Of a stretch of 26,715 bases of DNA, positions 10,984 through 21,947 are shown in pieces (position 1 is the stretch's first letter; each line of letters starts with the position of its first letter). The notes beneath the pieces were generated by a model, which saw only the letters and a program-made list of their open reading frames with translations, searched no databases and was not told the origin of the DNA. The stretch comes from Liolophura sinensis (lineage: Eukaryota > Mollusca > Polyplacophora > Chitonida > Chitonidae): NCBI RefSeq assembly GCF_032854445.1, contig NW_027018437.1, forward strand, positions 1 to 26,715. The letters run 5' to 3'. Both the position numbers and the translations under genes were made by a program.

Positions 10984-11532
10984 GTACAGAGTACAGTGTA
11001 GCCGATTTCAATTAACAAAAAGACCAGGCAAAAATGCAAAAGTGGAAAAACTGTTCCAGTGCTACTAGTAAGAGGCTAATCCGACGTATTTTGTGACGAT
11101 AAATCGAATGGTGCAAACCGCGTTGCTCTCCGACCAATACTTTTGGCTGTAGCGACAGATTAATGATCATTGATGTCATAATCACGTGCCCAGCAACGGC
11201 TCTTACTCCATGGAAACCAGGGATATTTGCAATTTTTTAACAGCTGCCGATGCCTGGCCCAATTCCACATCTTTTGGCACCTTATAAATGTGGGTCAGTG
11301 TTTAGTTGTACTTTTTACAGCAGACTGTATCAAGTACCTTGTGTTTTTTATGTACAAATGGTGTGGTTTTTCTACACGTAGATAAAGACATTGAGATTGT
11401 CTTGGACTTAGAAGTAAGACAATTGCTGGGTGAGTTAAATGGGCTTAGCCCAAAGATTTGACGTCTTCTGGGCTACCGAAGGGCACATAACTTATAGTCA
11501 AAAGTTGAATATAGTAATGACCAGTCGCAATT
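10984..11532 (+). repeat. Monomer 21, type P
   Basis: The palindrome site at 11159-11174 has one mismatch (attaatga against tcattgat), the only imperfect copy among the eleven P units. The remainder is standard type P. Confidence 0.95.
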
Positions 11533-12081
11533 GTACAGAGTACAGTGTAGCCGATTTCAATTAACAAAAAGACCAGGTAAAAATGCAAAAGTGGAAAAAC
11601 TGTTCCAGTGCTGCTGGTAAGAGGCTAATCCGACGTATTTTGTGACGAGAAATCGAATGGTGCAAACCGCATTGCTCTCCGACCAATACTTTTGGCTGTA
11701 GTGACAATTGAATGATCATTTATGTCATAATCACGTGCCCAGCAACGGCTCTTACTCCATGGAAACCAGGGAAATTTGCAATTTTTCAACAGCTGCCGAT
11801 GCCTGGCTCAATTCCGCATCTTTTGGCACCTTATAAATGTGGGTCAGTGTTTAGTTGTACTTTTTACAGCAGACTGTATCAAGTACCTTGTGTTTTTTAT
11901 GTACAAATGGTGTGGTTTTTCTACACGTAGATAAAGACATTGAGATTGTCCTGGACTTAGAAGTAAGACAATTGCTGGGTGAGTTAAATGGGCTTAGCCC
12001 AAAGATTTGACGTCTTCTGGGCTACCGAAGGGCACATAACTTATAGTCAAAAGTTGAATATAGTAATGACCAGTCGCGATT
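11533..12081 (+). repeat. Monomer 22, type D
   Basis: Has gctgctgg, accgcattg, gaatgatcatttatg, ctcaattccgc and cttataaatg. The private change is gtcctggac. The unit is preceded by tcgcaattg, a CpG-to-CpA change at the junction. Confidence 0.95.
11996..12023 (+). other. 28-nt imperfect inverted repeat (representative copy)
   Basis: Left arm agcccaaaga can pair with the right arm tcttctgggct, giving ten base pairs with one bulged C around a 7-nt loop tttgacg. An upstream tgggct overlaps as a second partner for agccca. Copies reading agccgaaag lose one pair without compensation, so a conserved RNA function is not supported. Confidence 0.45.
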
Positions 12082-12630
12082 GTACAGAGTACAGTGTAGC
12101 CGATTTCAATTAACAAAAAGACCAGGTAAAAATGCAAAAGTGGAAAAACTGTTCCAGTGCTGCTGGTAAGAGGCTAATCCGACGTATTTTGTGACGAGAA
12201 ATCGAATGGTGCAAACCGCGTTGCTCTCCGACCAATACTTTTGGCTGCAGCGACAATTGATTGATCATTGATGTCATAATCACGTGCCCAGCAACGGCTC
12301 TTACTCCATGGAAACCAGGGAAATTTGCAATTTTTCAACAGCTGCCGATGCCTGGCTCAATTCCGCATCTTTTGGCACCTTACTGAAATGGGTCAGTGTT
12401 CAGTTGTACTTTTTACAGCAGACTGTATCAAGTACCTTGTGGTTTTCACGTACAAATGGTCTGGTTTTTCTACACGTAGATAAAGACATTGAGATTGTCT
12501 TGCACTTAGAAGTAAGGCAATTGCTGGGTGAGTTAAATGGGCTTGGCCCAAAGATTTGACGTCTTCTGGGCTACCGAAGGGCACATAACTTATAGTCAAA
12601 AGTTGAATATAGTAATGACCAGTCGCGATT
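12082..12630 (+). repeat. Monomer 23, type C'
   Basis: Has ggctgcagcgac, gattgatcattg, ttactgaaatgggtcag, tggttttcacg, ggtctgg and gggcttggccc. The ggctgcag mark recurs only in monomer 34. Confidence 0.95.
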
Positions 12631-13179
12631 GTACAGAGTGCAGTGTAGCCGATTTCAATTAACAAAAAGACCAGGCAAAAATGCAAAAGTGGAAAAACTG
12701 TTCCAGTGCTACTAGTAAGAGGCTAATCCGACGTATTTTGTGACGAGAAATCGAATGGTGCAATACGCATTGCTCTCCGACCAATACTTTTGGCTGTAGC
12801 GACAATTGAATGATCATTTATGTCATAATCACGTGCGTAACAACGGCTCTTACTCCATGGAAACCAGGGAAATTTGCAATTTTTCAACAGCTGCCGATGC
12901 TTGGCCCAATTTCACATCTTTTGGCACCTTATAAATGTGGGTCAGTGTTTAGTTGTACTTTTTACAGCAAAGTGTATCAAGTACCTTGTGTTTTTTATGT
13001 ACAAATGGTGTGGTTTTTCTACACGTAGATAAAGACATTGAGATTGTCTTGGACTTAGAAGTAAGACAATTGCTGGGTGAGTTAAATGGGCTTAGCCGAA
13101 AGATTTGACGTCTTCTGGGCTACCGAAGGGCACATAACTTATAGTCAAAAGTTGAATATAGTAATGACCAGTCGCGATT
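12631..13179 (+). repeat. Monomer 24, type E
   Basis: Begins gtacagagtgcag. Has caatacgcattg, gcgtaacaac, cccaatttcacatc, cttataaatg and a private cagcaaagtg. The gtgcag and gcgtaac marks are shared only with monomer 31. Confidence 0.95.
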
Positions 13180-13728
13180 GTACAGAGTACAGTGTAGCCG
13201 ATTTCAATTAACAAAAAGACCAGGCAAAAATGCAAAAGTGGAAAAACTGTTCCAGTGCTGCTGGTAAGAGGCTAATCCGACGTATTTTGTGACGAGAAAT
13301 CGAATGGTGCAAACCGCGTTGCTCTCCGACCAATACTTTTGGCTGTAGTGACAATTGAATGATCATTTATGTCATAATCACGTGCGTAGCAACGGCTCTT
13401 ACTCCATGGAAACCAGGGAAATTTGCAATTTTTCAACAGCTGCCGATGCCTGGCTCAATTCCGCATCTTTTGGCACCTTACTGAAGTGGGTTAGTGTTCA
13501 GTTGTACTTTTTACAGCAGACTGTATCAAGTACCTTGTGTTTTTCACGTACAAATGGTCTGGTTTTTCTACACGTAGATAAAGACATTGAGATTGTCTTG
13601 CACTTAGAACTAAGGCAATTGCTGGGTGAGTTAAATGGGCTGAGCCCAAAGATTTCAGGTCTTCTGGGCTACCGAAGGGCACATAACTTATAGTCAAAAG
13701 TTGAATATAGTAATGACCAGTCGCGATT
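13180..13728 (+). repeat. Monomer 25, type C
   Basis: A clean 549-bp unit that I used as the reference for unit coordinates; about 18 CpGs by hand count. Has gcgtagcaac, ttactgaagtgggttag, tttcacgtac, ggtctgg, gaactaagg and gggctgagccc. Confidence 0.95.
13379..13384. other. Conserved CACGTG hexamer (representative copy)
   Basis: CACGTG lies at unit position 200-205 in essentially every monomer; monomer 15 (TACGTG) is the exception I noticed. A CCAAT lies about 45 bp upstream (13330-13334 here). The hexamer is the core of an E-box or plant G-box, but conservation in a homogenised satellite does not show function. Confidence 0.5.
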
Positions 13729-14277
13729 GTACAGAGTACAGTGTAGCCGATTTCAATTAACAAAAAGACCGGGCAAAAATGCAAAAGTGGAAAAACTGTT
13801 CCAGTGCTACTAGTAAGAGCCTAATCCGACGTATTTTGTGACGAGAAATCGAATGGTGCAAACCGCGTTGCTCTCCGACCAATACCTTAGGCTGTAGCGA
13901 CAGATCAATGATCATTGATGTCATAATCACGTGCCCAGCAACGGCTCTTACTCCATGGAAACCAGGGATATTTGCAATTTTTTAACAGCTGCCGATGCCT
14001 GGCCCAATTCCACATCTTTTGGCACCTTATAAATGTGGGTCAGTGTTTAGTTGTACTTTTTACAGCAGACTGTATCAAGTACCTTGTGTTTTTTATGTAC
14101 AAATGGTGTGGTTTTTCTACACGTAGATAAAGACATTGAGATTGTCTTGGACTTAGAAGTAAGACAATTGCTGGGTGAGTTAAATGGGCTTAGCCGAAAG
14201 ATTTCACGTCTTCTGGGCTACCGAAGGGCACATAACTTATAGTCAAAAGTTGAATATAGTAATGACCAGTCGCGATT
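13729..14277 (+). repeat. Monomer 26, type P
   Basis: Palindrome at 13904-13919. Has aataccttaggctg and ends agccgaaagatttcacg. First P copy of the phase-locked every-third-monomer series. Confidence 0.95.
13904..13919. repeat. 16-bp perfect palindrome (representative P-type site)
   Basis: atcaatgatcattgat is its own reverse complement. It is flanked by gac plus two unpaired bases on the left and gtc on the right, so the dyad extends imperfectly over 13899-13922. Equivalent sites occur at 5118, 6216, 8963, 11159 (one mismatch), 15551, 17197, 18844, 20481, 22124 and 25415. Other monomer types keep only a shorter core around tgatca. Confidence 0.93.
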
Positions 14278-14826
14278 GTACAGAGTACAGTGTAGCCGAT
14301 TTCAATTAACAAAAAGACCAGGTAAAAATGCAAAAGTGGAAAAACTGTTCCAGTGCTGCTGGTAAGAGGCTATTCCGACGTATTTTGTGACGAGAAATCG
14401 AATGGTGCAAACCGCATTGCTCTCCGACCAATACTTTTGGCTGTAGTGACAATTGAATGATCATTTATGTCATAATCACGTGCCCAGCAACGGCTCTTAC
14501 TCCATGGAAACCAGGGAAATTTGCAATTTTTCAACAGCTGCCGATGCCTGGCTCAATTCCGCATCTTTTGGCACCTTATAAATGTGGGTAAGTGTTTAGT
14601 TGTACTTTTCACAGCAGACTGTATCAAGTACCTTGTGTTTTTTATGTACAAATGGTGTGGTTTTTCTACACGTAGATAAAGACATTGAGATTGTCTTGGA
14701 CTTAGAAGTAAGACAATTGCTGGGTGAGTTAAATGGGCTTAGCCGAAAGATTTGACGTCTTCTGGGCTACCGAAGGGCACATAACTTATAGTCAAAAGTT
14801 GAATATAGTAATGACCAGTCGCGATT
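14278..14826 (+). repeat. Monomer 27, type D
   Basis: Has ggctattcc, accgcattg, gaatgatcatttatg, cttataaatg, gggtaagtg and tttcacagc. The gggtaagtg mark is shared only with monomer 48. Confidence 0.95.
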
Positions 14827-15375
14827 GTACAGAGTACAGTGTAGCCGATTTCAATTAACAAAAAGACGAAGCAAAAATGCAAAAGTGGAAAAACTGTTCC
14901 AGTGCTGCTGGTAAGAGGCTAATCCGACGTATTTTGTGACGACAAATCGAGTGGTGCAAACCGCGTTGCTCTCCGACCAATACTTTTGGCTGTAGCGACA
15001 ATTGATTGATCATTGATGTCATAATCACGTGCCCAGCAACGGCTCTTACTCCATGGAAACCAGGGATATTTGCAATTTTTTAACAGCTGCCGATGCATGG
15101 CCCAATTCTGCATCTTTTGGCACTTTAAAAATGTGGGTCAGTGTTCAGTTGTACTTTTTACAGCAGACTGTATCAAGTACCTTGTGTTTTTTATGTACAA
15201 ATGGTGTGGTTTTTCTACACGTAGATAAAGACATTGAGATTGTCTTGCACTTAGAAATAAGGCAATTGCTGGGTGAGTTAAATGGGCTTAGCCCAAAGAT
15301 TTTAGGTCTTCTGGGCTACCGAAGGGCACATAACTTATAGTCAAAAGTTGAATATAGTAATGACCAGTCGCGATT
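14827..15375 (+). repeat. Monomer 28, type A
   Basis: Begins with gacgaagcaaaaatg. Has gacaaatcgagtgg, gattgatcattg, gatgcatggccc, ttctgcat, ctttaaaaatg and gaaataagg. Matches the partial monomer 49. Confidence 0.95.
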
Positions 15376-15923
15376 GTACAGAGTACAGTGTAGCCGATTT
15401 CAATTAACAAAAAGACCAGGCAAAAATGCAAAAGTGGAAAAACTGTTCCAGTGCTACTAGTAAGAGCCTAATCCGACGTATTTTGTGACGATAAATCGAA
15501 TGGTGCAAACCGCGTTGCTCTCCGACCAATACTTTTGGCTGTAGCGACAGATCAATGATCATTGATGTCATAATCACGTGCCCAGCAACGGCTCTTACTC
15601 CATGGAAACCAGGGATATTTGCAATTTTTTAACAGCTGCCGATGCCTGGCCCAATTCCACATCTTTTGGCACCTTATAAATGTGGGTCAGTGTTTAGTTG
15701 TACTTTTTACAGCAGACTGTATCAAGTACCTTGTGTTTTTATGTACAAATGGTGTGGTTTTTCTACACGTAGATAAAGACATTGAGATTGTCTTGGACTT
15801 AGAAGTAAGACAATTGCTGGGTGAGTTAAATGGGCTTAGCCCAAAGATTTGACGTCTTCTGGGCTACCGAAGGGCACATAACTTATAGTCAAAAGTTGAA
15901 TATAGTAATGACCAGTCGCGATT
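15376..15923 (+). repeat. Monomer 29, type P
   Basis: Palindrome at 15551-15566, with gataaatc. One T fewer in gtgtttttatg gives 548 bp. This is the only length change between monomers 20 and 34. Confidence 0.95.
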
Positions 15924-16472
15924 GTACAGAGTACAGTGTAGCCGATTTCAATTAACAAAAAGACCAGGTAAAAATGCAAAAGTGGAAAAACTGTTCCAGT
16001 GCTGCTGGTAAGAGGCTAATCCGACGTATTTTGTGACGAGAAATCGAATGGTGCAAACCGTATTGCTCTCCGACCAATACTTTTGGCTGTAGTGACAATT
16101 GAATGATCATTTATGTCATAATCACGTGCCCAGCAACGGCTCTTACTCCATGGAAACCAGGGAAATTTGCAATTTTTCAACAGCTGCCGATGCCTGGCTC
16201 AATTCCGCATCTTTTGGCACCTTACTGAAGTGGGTCAGTGTTCAGTTGTACTTTTTACAGCAGACTGTATCAAGTACCTTGTGGTTGTCACGTACAAATG
16301 GTCTGGTTTTTCTACACGTAGATAAAGACATTGAGATTGTCTTGCACTTAGAAGTAAGGCAATTGCTGGGTGAGTTAAATGGGCTGGGCCCAAAGATTTG
16401 ACGTCTTCTGGGCTACCGAAGGGCACATAACTTATAGTCAAAAGTTGAATATAGTAATGACCAGTCGCGATT
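15924..16472 (+). repeat. Monomer 30, type C'
   Basis: Has accgtattg, gggtcagtgttcag, tggttgtcacg, ggtctgg and gggctgggccc. Corresponds to monomer 23, seven units earlier. Confidence 0.95.
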
Positions 16473-17021
16473 GTACAGAGTGCAGTGTAGCCGATTTCAA
16501 TTAACAAAAAGACCGGGCAAAAATGCAAAAGTGGAAAAACTGTTCCAGTGCTACTAGTAAGAAGCTAATCCGACGTATTTTGTGACGAGAAATCGAATGG
16601 TGCAATCCGCATTGCTCTCCGACCAATACTTTTGGCTGTAGCGACAATTGAATGATCATTTATGTCAGAATCACGTGCGTAACAACGGCTCTTACTCCAT
16701 GGAAACCAGGGAAATTTGCAATTTTTCAACAGCTGCCGATGCCTGGCCCAATTTCACATCTTTTGGCACCTTATAAATGTGGGTCAGTGTTTAGTTGTAC
16801 TTTTTACAGCAGACTGTATCAAGTACCTTGTGTTTTTTATGTACAAATGGTGTGGTTTTTCTACACGTAGATAAAGACATTGAGATTGTCTTGGACTTAG
16901 AAGTAAGACAATTGCTGGGTGAGTTAAATGGGCTTAGCCGAAAGATTTGACGTCTTCTGGGCTACCGAAGGGCACATAACTTATAGTCAAAAGTTGAATA
17001 TAGTAATGACCAGTCGCGATT
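16473..17021 (+). repeat. Monomer 31, type E
   Basis: Begins gtacagagtgcag. Has caatccgcattg, gtcagaatc, gcgtaacaac and cccaatttcacatc. Corresponds to monomer 24. Confidence 0.95.
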
Positions 17022-17570
17022 GTACAGAGTACAGTGTAGCCGATTTCAATTAACAAAAAGACCAGGCAAAAATGCAAAAGTGGACAAACTGTTCCAGTGC
17101 TGCTGGTAAGAGGCTAATCCGACGTATTTTGTGACGAGAAATCGAATGGTGCAAACCGCGCTGCTCTCCGACCAATACTTTTGGCTGTAGCGACAGATCA
17201 ATGATCATTGATGTCATAATCACGTGCCCAGCAACGGCTCTTACTCCATGGAAACCAGGGATATTTGCAATTTTTCAACAGCTGCCGATGCCTGGCCCAA
17301 TTCCACATCTTTTGGCACCTTATAAATGTGGGTCAGTGTTTAGTTGTACTTTTTACAGCAGACTGTATCAAGTACCTTGTGTTTTTTATGTACAAATGGT
17401 GTGGTTTTTCTACACGTAGATAAAGACATTGAGATTGTCTTGGACTTAGAAGTAAGACAATTGCTGGGTGAGTTAAATGGGCTTAGCCCAAAGATTTGAC
17501 GTCTTCTGGGCTACCGAAGGGCACATAACTTATAGTCAAAAGTTGAATATAGTAATGACCAGTCGCGATT
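17022..17570 (+). repeat. Monomer 32, type P on a mixed background
   Basis: Palindrome at 17197-17212, but with the non-P left side gctgctggtaagagg and the non-P ttcaacag. Shares gtggacaaac with monomer 14 and accgcgctgc with monomer 17. The mixture suggests gene conversion. Confidence 0.94.
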
Positions 17571-18119
17571 GTACAGAGTACAGTGTAGCCGATTTCAATT
17601 AACAAAAAGACCAGGTAAAAATGCAAAAGTGGAAAAACTGTTCCAGTGCTGCTGGTAAGAGGCTATTCCGACGTATTTTGTGACGAGAAATCGAATGGTG
17701 CAAACCGTATTGCTCTCCGACCAATACTTTTGGCTGTAGTGACAATTGAATGATCATTTATGTCATAATCACGTGCCCAGCAACGGCTCTTACTCCATGG
17801 AAACCAGGGAAATTTGCAATTTTTCAACAGCTGCCGATGCCTGGCTCAATTCCGCATCTTTTGGCACCTTATAAATGTGGGTCAGTGTTTAGTTGTACTT
17901 TTTACAGCAGACGGTATCAAGTACCTTGTGTTTTTTATGTACAAATGGTGTGGTTTTTCTACACGTAGATAAAGACATTGAGATTGTCTTGGACTTAGAA
18001 GTAAGACAATTGCTGGGTGAGTTAAATGGGCTTAGCTTAAAGATTTGACGTCTTCTGGGCTACCGAAGGGCACATAACTTATAGTCAAAAGTTGAATATA
18101 GTAATGACCAGTCGCGATT
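17571..18119 (+). repeat. Monomer 33, type D
   Basis: Has ggctattcc, accgtattg, gaatgatcatttatg and cttataaatg. Private changes are gacggtatc and cttagcttaaag. Confidence 0.95.
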
Positions 18120-18668
18120 GTACAGAGTACAGTGTAGCCGATTTCAATTAACAAAAAGACCAGGTAAAAATGCAAAAGTGGAAAAACTGTTCCAGTGCTG
18201 CTGGTAAGAGGCTAATCCGACGTATTTTGTGACGAGAAATCGAATGGTGCAAACCGCGTTGCTCTCCGACCAATACTTTTGGCTGCAGCGACAATTGATT
18301 GACCATTGATGTCATAATCACGTGCCCAGCAACGGCTCTTACTCCATGGAAACCAGGGAAATTTGCAATTTTTCAACAGCTGCCGATGCCTGGCTCAATT
18401 CCGCATCTTTTGGCACCTTACTGAAGTGGGTCAGTGTTCAGTTGTACTTTTTACAGCAGACTGTATCAAGTACCTTGTGGTTGTCACGTACAAATGGTCT
18501 GGTTTTTCTACACGTAGATAAAGACATTGAGATTGTCTTGGACTTAGAAGTAAGACAATTGCTGGGTGAGTTAAATGGGCTTAGCCCAAAGATTTCAGGT
18601 CTTCTGGGCTACCGAAGGGCACATAACTTATAGTCAAAAGTTGAATATAGTAATGACCAGTCGCGATT
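18120..18668 (+). repeat. Monomer 34, type C'
   Basis: Has ggctgcagcgac as in monomer 23, the private gattgaccattg, tggttgtcacg and ggtctgg. The tail has switched to gtcttggac, gtaagac and tttcagg. Confidence 0.95.
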
Positions 18669-19216
18669 GTACAGAGTACAGTGTAGCCGATTTCAATTAA
18701 CAAAAAGACCAGGCAAAAATGCAAAAGTGGAAAAACTGTTCCAGTGCTACTAGTAAGAGCCTAATCCGACGTATTTTGTGACGAGAAATCGAATGGTGCA
18801 AACCGCGTTGCTCTCCGACCAATACTTTTGGCTGTAGCGACAGATCAATGATCATTGATGTCATAATCACGTGCCCAGCAACGGCTCTTACTCCATGGAA
18901 ACCAGGGATATTTGCAATTTTTTAACAGCTGCCGATGCCTGGCCCAATTCCACATCTTTTGGCACATTATAAATGTGGGTCAGTGTTTAGTTGTACTTTT
19001 TACAGCAGACTGTATCAAGTACCTTGTGTTTTTTATGTACAAATGTGTGGTTTTTCTACACATAGATAAAGACATTGAGATTGTCTTGGACTTAGAAGTA
19101 AGACAATTGCTGGGTGAGTTAAATGGGCTTAGCCGACAGATTTGACGTCTTCTGGGCTACCGAAGGGCACATAACTTATAGTCAAAAGTTGAATATAGTA
19201 ATGACCAGTCGCGATT
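18669..19216 (+). repeat. Monomer 35, type P (HOR unit 1, slot 1)
   Basis: Palindrome at 18844-18859. Has acacatag and agccgacagatt, both shared with monomers 38 and 41. One G is lost in aaatgtgtgg. The private ggcacattat replaces ggcaccttat. Confidence 0.95.
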
Positions 19217-19758
19217 GTACAGAGTACAGTGTAGCCGATTTCAATTAACAAAAAGACCAGGCAAAAATGCAAAAGTGGAAAACTGTTCCAGTGCTACTAG
19301 TAAGAGCCTAATCCGACGTATTTTGTGACGAGAAATCGAATGGTGCAAAACCGCGTTGCTCTCCGACCAATACTTTTGGCTGTATGATTGATCATTTATG
19401 TCATAATCACGTGCCCAGCAACGGCTCTTACTCCATGGAAACCAGGGATATTTGCAATTTTTTAACAGCTGCCGATGCCTGGCCCAATTTCACATCTTTT
19501 GGCGCCTTATAAATGTGGGTCAGTGTTTAGTTGTACTTTTTACAGCAGACTGTATCAAGTACCTTGTGTTTTTTATGTACAAATGGTCTGGTTTTTCTAC
19601 ACGTAGATAAAAGACATTGAGATTGTCTTGGACTTAGAAGTAAGACAATTGCTGGGTGAGTTAAATGGGCTTAGCCCAAAGATTTGACGTCTTCTGGGCT
19701 ACCGAAGGGCACATAACTTATAGTCAAAAGTTGAATATAGTAATGACCAGTCGCAATT
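19217..19758 (+). repeat. Monomer 36, type F (HOR unit 1, slot 2)
   Basis: Lacks 8 bp between ggctgta and tgattgatcat. Has cccaatttcacatc, ggcgccttat and ggtctgg. Same state as monomer 39. Its end, tcgcaattg, is also shared with monomer 39. Confidence 0.95.
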
Positions 19759-20305
19759 GTACAGAGTACAGTGTAGCCGATTTCAATTAACAAAAAGACC
19801 AGGCAAAAATGCAAAAGTGGAAAAACTGTTCCAGTGCTGCTGGTAAGAGGCTAATCCGACGTATTTTGTGACGAGAAATCGAATGGTGCAAACCGCGTTG
19901 CTCTCCGACCAATACTTTTGGCTGTAGTGACAATTGAATGATCATTTATGTCATAATCACGTGCCCAGCAACGGCTCTTACTCCATGGAAACCAGGGAAA
20001 TTTGCAATTTTTCAACAGCTGCCGAAGCCTGGCTCAATCCGCATCTTTTGGCACCTTACTGAAGTGGGTTAGTGTTCAGTTGTACTTTTACAGCAGACTG
20101 TATCAAGTACCTTGTGTTTTTTACGTACAAATGGTGTGGTTTTTCTACACGTAGATAAAGACATTGAGATTGTCTTGGACTTAGAAGTAAGACAATTGCT
20201 GGGTGAGTTAAATGGGCTTAGCCCAAAGATTCAGGTCTTCTGGGCTACCGAAGGGCACATAACTTATAGTCAAAAAGTTGAATATAGTAATGACCAGTCG
20301 CGATT
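19759..20305 (+). repeat. Monomer 37, type C (HOR unit 1, slot 3)
   Basis: Has gctgctgg, agtgacaattgaatg, ttactgaagtgggttag and tttttacgtac. Single-base losses occur in ctcaatccgc, acttttacag and gattcagg, and an A is gained in caaaaagttg. Confidence 0.94.
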
Positions 20306-20852
20306 GTACAGAGTACAGTGTAGCCGATTTCAATTAACAAAAAGACCAGGCAAAAATGCAAAAGTGGAAAAACTGTTCCAGTGCTACTAGTAGAGCCTAA
20401 TCCGACGTATTTTGTGACGAGAAATCGAATGGTGCAAACCGCGTTGCTCTCCGCACCAATACTTTTGGCTGTAGCGACAGATCAATGATCATTGATGTCA
20501 TAATCACGTGCCCAGCAACGCTCTTACTCCATGGAAACCAGGGAAATTTGCAATTTTTTAACAGCTGCCGATGCTGGCCCAATTCCACATCTTTTGGCAC
20601 CTTATAAATGTGGGTCAGTGTTTAGTTGTACTTTTTACAGCAGACTGTATCAAGTACCTTGTGTTTTTTATGTACAAATGGTGTGGTTTTTCTACACATA
20701 GATAAAGACATTGAGATTGTCTTGGACTTAGAAGTAAGACAATTGCTGGGTGAGTTAAATGGGCTTAGCCGACAGATTTGACGTCTTCTGGGCTACCGAA
20801 GGGCACATAACTTATAGTCAAAAGTTGAATATAGTAATGACCAGTCGCGATT
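20306..20852 (+). repeat. Monomer 38, type P (HOR unit 2, slot 1)
   Basis: Palindrome at 20481-20496, with acacatag and agccgacag as in monomer 35. Indels are tagtagagcc, cgcaccaat, caacgctc and atgctggccc. gaaatttgc replaces gatatttgc. Confidence 0.94.
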
Positions 20853-21394
20853 GTACAGAGTTACAGTGTAGCCGATTTCAATTAACAAAAAGACCAGGCA
20901 AAAATGCAAAAGTGGAAAAACTGTTCCAGTGCTACTAGTAAGAGCCTAATCCGACGTATTTTGTGACGAGAAATCGAATGGTGCAAACCGCGTTGCTCTC
21001 CGACCAATACTTTTGGCTGTATGATTGATCATTTATGTCATAATCACGTGCCCAGCAACGGCTCTTACTCCATGGAAACCAGGGATATTTGCAATTTTTT
21101 AACAGCTGCCGATGCCTGGCCCAATTTCACATCTTTTGGCGCCTTATAAATGTGGGTCAGTGTTTAGTTGTACTTTTTACAGCAGACTGTATCAAGTACC
21201 TTGTGTTTTTTATGTACAAATGGTCTGGTTTTTCTACACGTAGATAAAGACATTGAGATTGTCTTGGACTTAGAAGTAAGACAATTGCTGGGTGAGTTAA
21301 ATGGGCTTAGCCCAAAGATTTGACGTCTTCTGGGCTACCGAAGGGCACATAACTTATAGTCAAAAGTTGAATATAGTAATGACCAGTCGCAATT
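20853..21394 (+). repeat. Monomer 39, type F (HOR unit 2, slot 2)
   Basis: Has the same 8-bp deletion, ggcgccttat and tcgcaattg end as monomer 36. Begins gtacagagttacag, with one inserted T. Confidence 0.95.
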
Positions 21395-21947
21395 GTACAG
21401 AGTACAGTGTAGCCGATTTCAATTAACAAAAAAGACCAGGCAAAAAATGCAAAAGTGGAAAAACTGTTCCAGTGCTGCTGGTAAGAGGCTAATCCGACGT
21501 ATTTTGTGACGAGAAATCGAATGGTGCAAACCGCGTTGCTCTCCGACCAGATACTTTGGCTGTAGTGACAATTGAATGATCATTTATGTCATAATCACGT
21601 GCCCAGCAACGGCTCTTACTCCATGGAAACCAGGGAAATTTGTAATTTTTCAACAGCTGCCGATGCCTGGCTCAATTCCGCATCTTTTGGCACCTTACTG
21701 AGTGGGTTAGTGTTCAGTTGTACTTTTTACAGCAGACTGTATCAAGTACCTTGTGTTTTTTTACGTACAAATGGGGTGGTTTTTCTACACGTAGATAAAG
21801 ACATTGAGATTGTCTTGCACTTAGAAGTAAGACAATTGCTGGGTGAGTTAAATGGGCTTAGCCCAAAGATTTCAGGGTCTTCTGGGCTACCGAAGGGCAC
21901 ATAACTTATAGTCAAAAAGTTGAATATAGTAATGACCAGTCGCGATT
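21395..21947 (+). repeat. Monomer 40, type C (HOR unit 2, slot 3)
   Basis: Corresponds to monomer 37 (tttttacgtac class). At 553 bp it has extra bases in homopolymers: A6 in acaaaaaagacc, A6 in caaaaaatg, T7 before acgtac, ttcaggg and caaaaagttg. It also has accagatac and a lost A in ttactgagtg. Confidence 0.94.

Larger units (their letters stand above)
18669..20305 (+). repeat. Three-monomer higher-order unit P-F-C, copy 1
   Basis: Monomers 35-37, about 1.64 kb. The same order, the same 8-bp deletion in slot 2, agccgacag in slot 1 and tcgcaattg at the slot 2/3 border recur in 20306-21947. Confidence 0.9.
20306..21947 (+). repeat. Three-monomer higher-order unit P-F-C, copy 2
   Basis: Monomers 38-40 repeat the order and private variants of 18669-20305. 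Monomer 41 begins a third unit with the same P copy, after which the pattern changes to C copies. Confidence 0.9.

Noticed and set aside
12393-12686. Minus-strand frames of up to 97-115 codons crossing monomer boundaries
   Set aside because: They appear only in some units, depend on single indels or class variants, and overlap the equally weak plus-strand frames. I see no conserved domain.
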